From the NCBI GenBank assembly GCA_030704615.1, contig CM060733.1, forward strand, positions 61,070,001 through 61,134,000: 64,000 nucleotides of DNA. Reading direction: 5' to 3'. Below, in pieces: positions 55,601-64,000 of this stretch; within the stretch, counting starts at the first letter, position 1, and each line of letters opens with the position of its first letter. The notes under the pieces were generated by a model. It saw nothing but the letters and a program-made list of their open reading frames with translations, was not told where the DNA came from and did not search any database. A program made the translations under genes and the position numbers. The stretch is from Takakia lepidozioides (Eukaryota; Streptophyta; Takakiopsida; Takakiales; Takakiaceae).

Positions 55601-56860
55601 CCCCAAGTGTAAGTTAGATCTAGATGAGAAGTGACAGGTCATCACCTGTCTACAGTGCTCTGCGGTGGAAGAGGAAACAATGCGGACAGGCTATGCAACG
55701 TGTATTTGTAGTCACACCCTAGACATTAATATTTATCCCTTGATATTTATGCTTTGCTGTTGCCGGTCACCCATTTTGTTGGACCCAAACTGTAGGAACC
55801 TAAGGGCCTTCAGGAAGAAGTGGTAAGGTTAGCCTCCCATGTAAATCTGAAACCAGTGCCTGGCAGCAGCCCATAAGGCAATCCACAAAAGAATGATTAA
55901 GATTCCATGAAACCATAAAGCTTATTTCTTGGTTATATATATTCTTAGTCTCTCTGATGTGGGTTCCTCAGGCCTTAGCAGCGGTAAGGGGGGTGCTAGA
56001 GCGTGAGTGGTAGAAGTGGCTTTGGTTCTGAGGTTCGAGTCTTTTTCTCCTAGGTGTGTTGCCTACTTCAGTCATCAACACTAGCGCTGGTATTTTCGCT
56101 TCAGCTGGGTTAGTCTCCTCTTTTCTTCCGTTGTTTGCTGCGCAGTTGTCCTCCGTTGCAGGTGGTCCTTCTGCTTCTTGCTTTCTTATGTGGTGTCCAG
56201 TTGTGGGTTGCCCCCTCGCTCGTAAAAGCCTCCATGGCATCTAGAGGTTATTTTTTCCTTTTTTTCTGTTCTGGGGCCGTGTTTCCTTGCTTCAGCCCCA
56301 TGATGCCCTGTTCCCGGCCTTTTTGGCTTCTCTGTATTTCAATTCCTCGTCCTTTTCTAATGAAGTTCCAGTGCCTCGTTCCCTGCCATTCTTTTTATGT
56401 ATGTAAGAAGATAAATCTTTTCGGGATAAATATATCACACAAAAAATTCCCAAACATAACAACATTAGTGATAGAAGGACAATTCTATTGATTTAATGAT
56501 GGTTCCTGTCCCTGTTTCAGTATTCTAGTGGAGATGTACTAGCTCACCACAAATGTTTCCTACTACTATGCTCTCCTTGACATATGGCCTCGCAAATCAC
56601 CCATTCCCACACTCCATACCTTCCTATGACATTCCAAAGTAACCACTGCCAAGATTTGGGACCTTTATTGTCTATATGAGGCTTTATGGATGGTTGTATT
56701 ATTTGTGGCTCATAAGATACCAAAGCAAGTGTATTACTGAAATATCAGTTCCAAATTCCTCAATCTAGCAAGCGTAGAGACTTCTAAAAACGCTCGAGTA
56801 ACATCTACCATCTCCACTTCTGGTGGTCTTCATTTCCAGATAGAACCTCTTTTCAAATCC
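55601..56860. other. spacer with a dispersed repeat
   Basis: About 56,580-56,665 resembles 14,985-15,095 (GCCTCGCAAATCACCCATTC, CTGCCAAGATTTGGGACC). No gene recognised. Confidence 0.4.
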
Positions 56861-56866
56861 ATTCCG

Positions 56867-57217
56867 CTATTTTTTAACCGGTACAACCCAATTGGCAAAA
56901 AGGAAATACTGACTAGACTTCATCATATGGAGGAGAACACGCGGCAGCATTGACTTCAATTGCCCTCTCATTTTGTATTTGCACCAGATGTGTGCTTTCT
57001 CCAAACCATTGTGGTGTGAGAGACAAACCTTTGTTTTTCTGAAGCAGACATCAAACTTTGTATACTCATCCATTCCATCTTGCATCTCCTCATCGCTAAC
57101 GTTCACGTAGATGAAGTGGAAGTCTGGTTCGTCGATGTCTTTTAGACAGTCCCCGATCATGCCAATATATGTGTGTAGGCCTTTGCCTCGTAATAGCTTG
57201 CAGTGCATATGATGCAT
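56867..57217 (-). CDS. hypothetical 116-codon frame
   Basis: Opens at ATG 57217 (MHHMHCKLLRGKGLHTYIGM) and runs without interruption to 56867, with a balanced composition including an acidic stretch (DIDEPDFHFIYVNVSDEEM). Family not recognised. It could be an exon of an unidentified gene, part of a transposon gene, or chance. Confidence 0.3.
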   Translation of the reverse strand: MHHMHCKLLRGKGLHTYIGMIGDCLKDIDEPDFHFIYVNVSDEEMQDGMDEYTKFDVCFRKTKVCLSHHNGLEKAHIWCKYKMRGQLKSMLPRVLLHMMKSSQYFLFANWVVPVKK

Positions 57218-57574
57218 GGCTGGTGCAGATTTTGGATTGTCCCAAACCTAAAGCGTTTTTAATTTGTTTGTTCAGCATGATCAAACTCGATACGTAAACT
57301 TTACACACCATCTCTCGGGCCTCTCTCTAGTGAATAAACACCTGACACGCATTGTGTTTATAGAAATTGCTCCATTTTCGAGAGACAATTTGGATCGATG
57401 TCTGCTCCTGCTACCGTTATAGTGACGCTTACTTCAAGTTATTTTATGCCTAAGCGTCTATTTGCAATGGCTTTATCTCTAGCCAACGTTTTTATGGTTT
57501 TTATAGGACCTTTGTCCACACCTTCTGTATGGCCCTTTTTCACCATGATCGCTACCCAGTCGCTCGGTTTAGCG

Positions 57575-57785
57575 ATATCTCTGGCCTCCCGATCCCGCCC
57601 TTCTGCTGATTACGTTGGCCCCACCGTCGCTGCACTGTATCTGGCCTCTATGGCTTCCCGCTCCCGGGCTTTACTTCTACTGATTACGTTGGGCCCGCTG
57701 GCGCTGGAGTATATTTCTCGTCTCTGGCCTCCCGCTCCCCCACTCTCGTCTCTTCTGCACGCATAGTCTTGGGCCCACTGCCTCT
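57575..57785. repeat. imperfect tandem repeat, about 70-bp unit, three copies
   Basis: TCTGGCCTCCCGATCCCGCC and CTGATTACGTTGGCCC recur three times with substitutions and length changes. The frame across it is open on the plus strand but looks repeat-derived. Confidence 0.6.
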
Positions 57786-58029
57786 CTATGCCACCGCCTC
57801 ATCCTATACCATCATTTAAAAAAAATCATTGCATGGGGTCCTACCTGCAAGCCCATTGGCCATTCCAACCACCTAACAGTATATGTGTCTACGTCCCGTT
57901 GACCCACTTCCCCCCTCTCCAAGCCTCCCGCGAGCCCACACGATTGGCTGTTCCCACCCTATCCGCTTTTCCAACCTTCCCAAACTACCCAAATAAATTG
58001 GGGTACATAGTGGCATGGTATTAAGACCT

Positions 58030-58645
58030 ATGTATATGTGTTTAGATATATATATGACGTCACCCGAAGCTAGCGTAAACAAGAGCCTCTTTCCTGCTTT
58101 CCCTTAGGGGTACCGCCCCCTTTTAGGGGTGGGCCCTATCAACAACAACAGCAATTTTATATATATATATATATATATATATTGGCTAGCTGGCCACTTT
58201 CAAACCTTCGCTTGTTTAGATGTGAGCGATTGTATTGCCGTAAAATGGATGGTATGTAGAAGAGGTGTAGTGTGTTTAAGAGGTAGTTTCAGGTTTTTCT
58301 TTTAGGATTTGGGTATTATGATTATGTGCGCCACCCCTAACATTTACAGTGACTATATTTATATATGACACTAGCTGAAGCTAGCGTAAATAAGAGCCTC
58401 TTCCCTGTGTGGGTACGGCGCCCTTTTGGGGGTGGGCTCTATGGTAACCAGAACCACTTACTAAGCGGCAAGCTAGCCACTTTTGTTGAGGATAATGGCT
58501 CTTAGTGAAGTGATGGCCGTGAAGTGTAATGTTCGTAATAAGGGGGTAGTTTAGGGTTTAAGGTTTCTGAGGTAGTTTAAGGTTTTCTTTTAGGATTAGA
58601 CTGTTGTGATAGTGAGCTCCCCCTCGGACACCAGCAGTGATGATG
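58030..58645. repeat. diverged tandem duplication, about 311-bp period, with (AT)n tract
   Basis: GCTAGCGTAAACAAGAGCCTC at 58069 recurs, one base changed, 311 bp later at 58380; the following CCCTTTTAGGGGTGGG and the later GAGGTAGTTTCAGGTTTTTC segments also recur. An AT run (58,159-58,182) lies in the first copy only. Confidence 0.75.
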
Positions 58646-59685
58646 GTCAGACGGGCAGTATTCCATCCATATTGGCGGAGGGCTAGAACAAAGGGGCAGT
58701 GACTCATAATAGTCCGAGGAGCCGGGTTCCATCCACTGTTGCTGAAAGGGCGGGTATGAGCGGCTCATTATTTTTGCATTTGTACGTAATTGATTGGGCT
58801 GGGTATTTGTCATGGCAGAATGTGAATTCTATAAGATGGATTGTGAGGGAACCAGTTGGTGTTGATGCAATATCTGTTTACACATTAACTGTGCGCACCG
58901 AGCACACCAACGGATGAACGATTTCACACCTTCGTGTCTTGCCAAATCACTGGTCTCATGGCAACGTGACACTTTTCATTTTAATTCCATTGACCCCATC
59001 TCAAACACTTATGTCTTGGGTCAAATGTTTGTAGGCTGTTTCATTTGCTTTGATAGGATGTTGATGTGGCAACTCAGCGACTTCAGTACATTTACATGCA
59101 TGGTTATAGATATTTTTGTCCACTAACCTTGTAATTAGAAATGGATTTGATCCGCTTGGAACGGATGAGCATAACTTATTCAAATGTTCATCAAATGAGA
59201 CTTATTAAGCGCCCAAGTGCAGATAGCCCATGTCATAAGCTATCTATTGATCAAATAAATTCACAAATTTGAAGGAAGACTGATATCTTAAATGTTCTAA
59301 AAAACCTCCTATGACTTAGCCTCGTCTCCCGCAGTCTGGCTGTAACGTTCGGAGTGGGTATATGTCAAGGTTGCTGCTTCATCACCACCTCCACTGCCCA
59401 GCAGACTCGAATTGACCAAGCTATGGTGGAGAAGCATGTCCCATGGTCCAGTAGTGCGGGTGAGCAGCCAACTTCTCTCTTTTGGTGACGTTTGGGGACG
59501 GGAGGAGAGAGAGATTGACATGGCCTTGGAAAAGACAAGAGGAACGAGACGTAGAAAATGCAGGAGCAAATGATGATTCACACACATGTGTGATGCGTGA
59601 AGCTGGATGATCGTTTCCCGTGTATAGAGGGCCTGCTGTTGCAATCGTTTCTTGCATCGGGTTCTAGGAACACGGATCATAAAAT

Positions 59686-62600
59686 ATGTTCAGCTGCGGG
59701 GGTGGCAGCGTCTTCCAGCGTTCTCCTGAGTGCGCATGCGGATTCCATACTCGAGGCCTTGTCCTCTTGTCTCGGTCATGCGAAAGGCCTCCAGTCATGC
59801 AGCGGATTAAGGATGTGGGCTGTGGAGCTGAAAGCGCCATCCCCTTGGCAATGTGCAGGGGATGGAGTCCCTTGGATGTGGTGGCTATTCCCAAACCTTC
59901 AGGGATGCCACTGAAATTAGGTGATAATACGAAACACTTTGCGGTTTCCTTTCTTAGCGTCGCTGTGTTGTTCACGCCGTAGGATCCAGGCTTTGAATTA
60001 TATTTTGAGCAGTCCAGCAAAACCAATGTACTCTTGGCAAAGAAGCAGGAAAACACATGGGACAGTTAGACAAGGACGATAATTGGTATGCCTGGCATAT
60101 AGGTCAACGCTGGAGCGCCATGGAACAGCGCTGGCAGGAGCTCTTTAAAAATCCTCAACATGATGCGAACAGGCTTGTCTGTTCTGCAAAAGTGGCTCTT
60201 CCTGTCAGTACCATGATGTATTCCTGTTCCTGCTGTATACGAGGCATTTAGGAGTGTTAGTTTGGTCTTAGGAGGCCATGTTTAAAACTGTGCCTGCTCA
60301 GCTGCACCGTGGTGGTTCTCACAGGCCAATCCGAGATCACCCCACTACAGAAACAAGCAGCACACACAAGAGATCCTTTGGATTAAGGGTTGGCTGAATC
60401 CTCCTTGGGTGAAAGAAAAGCTAGCTGCTGTCATTACACAAGGTCAATGACTGTGGTGAGGCACCTTCTTCTTCAACACGTTTAAGCCCGTTTTGTCCTC
60501 CTATCAGAGTTGTTTCCTAACTTTTCATGTTGCATTCCGTGAGTTGCACATTGGGTGGATCTATGGTGGTTTGGAGTGTTTTGACATGTTGCTGCCAATG
60601 TGGCAACAGGCAAATGTCCAAAAATGGAAAACAGAGATGAGGAGAAGCTTTGGAAGGAATATATTTTGGACCCTGGTCAATGGTGGGCCAATCGAGGCAA
60701 AAAGGTGAATGCCTCTTTTGGTACAGACAGAAGCAGACAACAAGATGCATCACAAAGTTTTCTCCCGAATTGTCATACTCTCTTTCTCCTCAACGCATTT
60801 TTAAAGTTTTGGGAGCAATTCAGCATAGGAATCAGTGTGTGATAAGTAGGGTTGGGTTGTTGCTAGCACAAATTTAGGCTGTCATTGTCAGCTGCTATCA
60901 GCAAGGGGAGGATCTATACAGTATTGGTGCCAAAGGAGGGATAGCTGAAGGACCAGGGATGGAGTGTGGGCCCAGATTCATCCAAGAGGGCCAGATTTCA
61001 AGCACAAGACTACCTCTGAACCCCTGTGGATTGATAGCTACAAGAAACCTGCATGGATAGATGGTGAACTGAAAGCAGCAGCAGTAGCACAGTTGATAAA
61101 ATCAGGTACCACCACCATGACCGCAGCTTCCGAAAGAGGACCAAGAGAGGGAGTCCACAAGACCTCCTCTGGCACTTCTGGGCATGTGAGGACACTATGT
61201 GAGGCAGGGCAACTGAGAGAGGCTCTACAAATTTTGAACCAAGGAGGCATTTCAGCAGATTCAGATACTTATGTACATCTCTTGCATAAGTGCATCAAGC
61301 TGAAAAACCTGGAAGGGGGAAAGCAGGTGCACTCTTACATTATCCAAAATGGATTCAAGCCAAACCTTTTTCTACACAACACCCTTGTCAACATGTATGT
61401 TAAATGTGGGAGCATCATGGATGCACACCAAGTGTTCAACAAAATGCCTGAGCGAGGTGTGATCACGTGGAATATAATGATGGCAGGATTCACCAAGCAC
61501 GGGTGTGGTAAGAGTGCCTTGGAGACATATGAGCAAATGATGGGGGAAGGGGTGAAGCCCAACAATGTCACGTTTGTTTCTGTCTGCAATGCGTGCACGA
61601 GCCTGGCAGCCCTGGAAAAGGGCAGAGAGGTCCATGGTGACATCGTCAAAGCTGGAATTGTACCAGATGTCATTCTGAACACTGCCCTGATGAACATGTA
61701 TGCCAAATGTGGGAGCATTGAGGATGCAAAGGGAGTGTTCGATAATATGGCCGAACGAAATGTGGTGTCCTGGAGTGCAATGATTGCCGGTTATACCCAG
61801 CATGGGCGTGGGATGGAGGCTTTGCAGATCTATGAGCAAATGATGCAGGAAGGGGTAAAGCCAGACCAGGTTGCGTTCGTATGTGTTTGCAATGCATGTG
61901 CAAGGCTGGCAGCCCTGGAAAAGGGCAAAGAGGTCCATGGTGAAATCATCAAATCTAGAATTGAACCAGATCTCATTCTGAACACTGCCCTGGTGGACAT
62001 GTTTGCCAAATGTGGGAGCATTGAGGATGCAAAGGAAGTGTTCGACAATATGGCCCAACGAGATGTGGTGTCCTGGAATGCGATGATCGCAGGATATGTC
62101 CAGGGTGGGTGTGGGATGGAGGCCTTGGAGACCTATGAGCAAATGATGCGGGAAAGGGTGAGACCCAACCAGGTCACGTTCTTATGCGTTTGCAATGCAT
62201 GTGCAAGTCTGGCAGCGTACAAAAAGGGTAAAGAGGTCTACAGTGACATCATCAAAGCCGGAATTGTACCAGATGCCGTTCTGAACACTGCTCTGATGAA
62301 CATGTATGCCAAATGTGGGTGCATCGAGGATGCAAAGGGAGTGTTTGACAATATGGCTGAACGAGATGTGGTGTCGTGGAGCACGATGATCGCAGCATAT
62401 GCACACCAGGGGTGCGGAATGGAGGCTTTGGAGACCTATGAGCAAATGATGCGGAAAGGGGTGAAGCCTAACCACATCACGTTCGTGGGTGTTTGCAATG
62501 CGTGTGCAAGTATGGCAGCCCTAGAGAAGGGCAAAGAGGTCCATGGTGACATCATGACAGCTGGAATTATACCTGATATCATTCTGAATAACACCCTGGT

Positions 62601-63897
62601 GAATATGTATGCCAAATGCGGGAGCCTCAAGTATGCAAAGGGTGTGTTTGACAATATGGCCCAACAAGATGTGGTGTCGTGGAACGTGATGATTGCAGGA
62701 TATGCCCAGCATGGTTGCGGGATGGAGGCTTTGGCGACCTATGTGCAACTGATGCAGAAAGGAGTGAAGCCCAACCAGGTCACATTCGCACGCATTTGCA
62801 ATGTGTGTGCAAACCTAGCAGCCCTGGAAAAGGGCAAAGAGATCCATGGTGACATCATGACAGCTGGAATTGTACCTGATATCATTCTGAACAACACCCT
62901 AGTGGATATGTATGCCAAATGCGGGAGCCTCAAGGATGCAAAGGAAGTGTTTGACAATATGGCCAAGCGAGATGTGGTGTCGTGGACGGCGATGATGGCA
63001 GGATATGCCCAGCATGGTTGTGATGTGGAGGCCCTGCAACTATTTCAAGAAATGCAAACGGAAGGCTTGAAGCTGAACGATATTACCTTCATATGTGTTC
63101 TCTCTGCATGTAGCCATGCCGGCCTAGTGGATGAAGGCAGATACTACTTCAATTCCCTGAGTCAAGATCATGGAATCACTCCAGCACTGGAGCACTTTGG
63201 CTGCATGGTGGACCTCCTTGGCCGTGCGGGGCGATTGGATGAGGCAGAGGACCTCATTAACAGAATGCCAATGAAACCAAATGCTGTGGTGTGGATGGCC
63301 TTGCTTGGTGCCTGTAGAATTCATGGCAATGTGGAGATGGCCGAACGTGCAGCAACATCTATTCTCAAGTGGGATCAACAGGATGCTGCAACTTACGTTT
63401 TGCTATCGAACATCTATGCTGCAGCTGGCAGGTGGGAGGATAGTGCAAAGGTGAGAGAAATGATGAAGGTCAGAGGGGTTAGAAAGGAGCCAGGTCGTTG
63501 CTGTATTGAGGTCGGCAACAAGGTACACACCTTTGTTGTAGATGACAAATTGCATCCCAAAATTGAGGAAATCCATGCGCATCTGAAAAGATTGTCTGGG
63601 CAGATGAAAGAGGCAGGTTACGTGCCTGACACGAGCTTTGTATTACATGATGTGGAGGAGGAGCAAAAGGAATTTTCTCTTTGTTACCACAGCGAGAAGC
63701 TGGCTATCGCTTTTGGGCTGATCAGCACGGCCCCTAGGACGCCTCTTCGTATCATCAAGAATCTTCGGGTGTGTGGTGACTGCCACACCGCCACTAGGTT
63801 CATCACAAAGATTGTTGGCCGAGCAATTGTTGTACGGGATGCTAACCGCTTTCACCACTTCGAAGATGGAGTTTGCACTTGTGGAGATTACTGGTGA
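59686..63897 (+). CDS. PDF-motif/PLS-PPR-DYW protein, organellar C-to-U RNA editing factor
   Basis: Exons: 59686-59920 (Arg/Ser/Cys-rich presequence, MFSCGGGSVFQRSPECACGF), 60049 to about 60163 (RWQELFKNPQHDANRL), one ending at 60704 (NRDEEKLWKEYILDPGQWW) and 60976-63897. Introns 59921-60048 (phase 1) and 60705-60975 (phase 0) are GT-AG and in frame; the second-third exon junction is unresolved. Across the last junction WWANRGKK joins IHPRGPDFKHKTTSEPLW: a PDF motif as in plant OSB single-stranded-DNA-binding proteins. Then come PLS-class PPR repeats with a 303-bp period, an E region, and a DYW deaminase domain with HSEK (HxE), CGDC (CxxC) and the terminal CTCGDYW. DYW proteins deaminate specific cytidines of organelle RNA. 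A plain PPR-DYW start within the large exon is the alternative, but no suitable ATG precedes the repeats there. Confidence 0.88.
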
Positions 63898-64000
63898 ATT
63901 GATGCATATTCTGGAGAGGTGGGAGTGTCTTGCTTCATTCGTTGATTCATTTTTGAGTTGATCAGTGCTACCACCATGCCTGAGAATATTGACTATGATG
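63898..64000. other. 3' flank of the PPR-DYW gene
   Basis: Presumed 3' UTR; nothing else visible before the window ends. Confidence 0.5.

Noticed and set aside
55091-55617. long frames on both strands (Pro/Glu- and Gly/Thr-rich)
   Set aside because: They are translations of GGTTCC hexamer arrays inside the hAT-type MITE, not genes.
61010-63378. several long minus-strand frames opposite the PPR gene
   Set aside because: They mirror the 303-bp repeats of the PPR array and follow no codon logic of their own.

Overview
This is nuclear DNA of a land plant, most likely a seed-free one (fern, lycophyte or bryophyte). Signs: a PLS-type PPR protein ending in a complete DYW RNA-editing domain, a five-exon plant GDSL lipase, ATG9, NOP56, a plant/fungal UNC93-like transporter, many introns, and intergenic DNA full of small transposons, SINEs and LINE tails. 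Lineage is inferred from protein style only.

Layout. 0.36-1.85 kb: dead minus-strand PDF-PPR pseudogene. 2.3-8.3 kb: nested non-autonomous elements (a hAT-type MITE inside a SINE, further SINE copies, a TIR element with TA duplication) and an ABC1-kinase exon fragment. 9.2-11.7 kb: intact UNC93-like gene (+). 12-16.9 kb: little of note. 17.0-19.4 kb: intact GDSL gene (-), head to head with intact NOP56 (+, 20.4-25.4 kb, ten exons). 26.7-39.3 kb: one 12.6-kb Mutator-like element with long TIRs and a 9-bp target duplication, carrying a decayed mudrA-type transposase (-) and a convergent decayed Ulp1/C48 protease gene (+), and saturated with a short CAGTCTGCTG-like motif. 40.8-48.7 kb: ATG9 (-), introns riddled with LINE 3' ends and three coding exons with apparent indels. 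50.0-52.4 kb: possible unidentified membrane-protein gene (-). 54.6-55.6 kb: 971-bp hAT-type MITE full of GGTTCC repeats. 57.4-58.7 kb: tandem repeats. 59.7-63.9 kb: PPR-DYW gene whose upstream exons encode a PDF motif like that of plant organellar single-stranded-DNA-binding (OSB) proteins.

The genes do not form a pathway; this is an ordinary plant gene neighbourhood invaded by transposons. The most unusual items are the PDF-motif/PPR-DYW fusion (with a dead inverted relative at the other end of the window) and the Mutator-like element whose motif has spread through coding and non-coding DNA. NOP56, GDSL, UNC93 and the large PPR exon read without a single frame break, so the breaks in ATG9 and in the transposon genes are more likely real decay than poor sequence.
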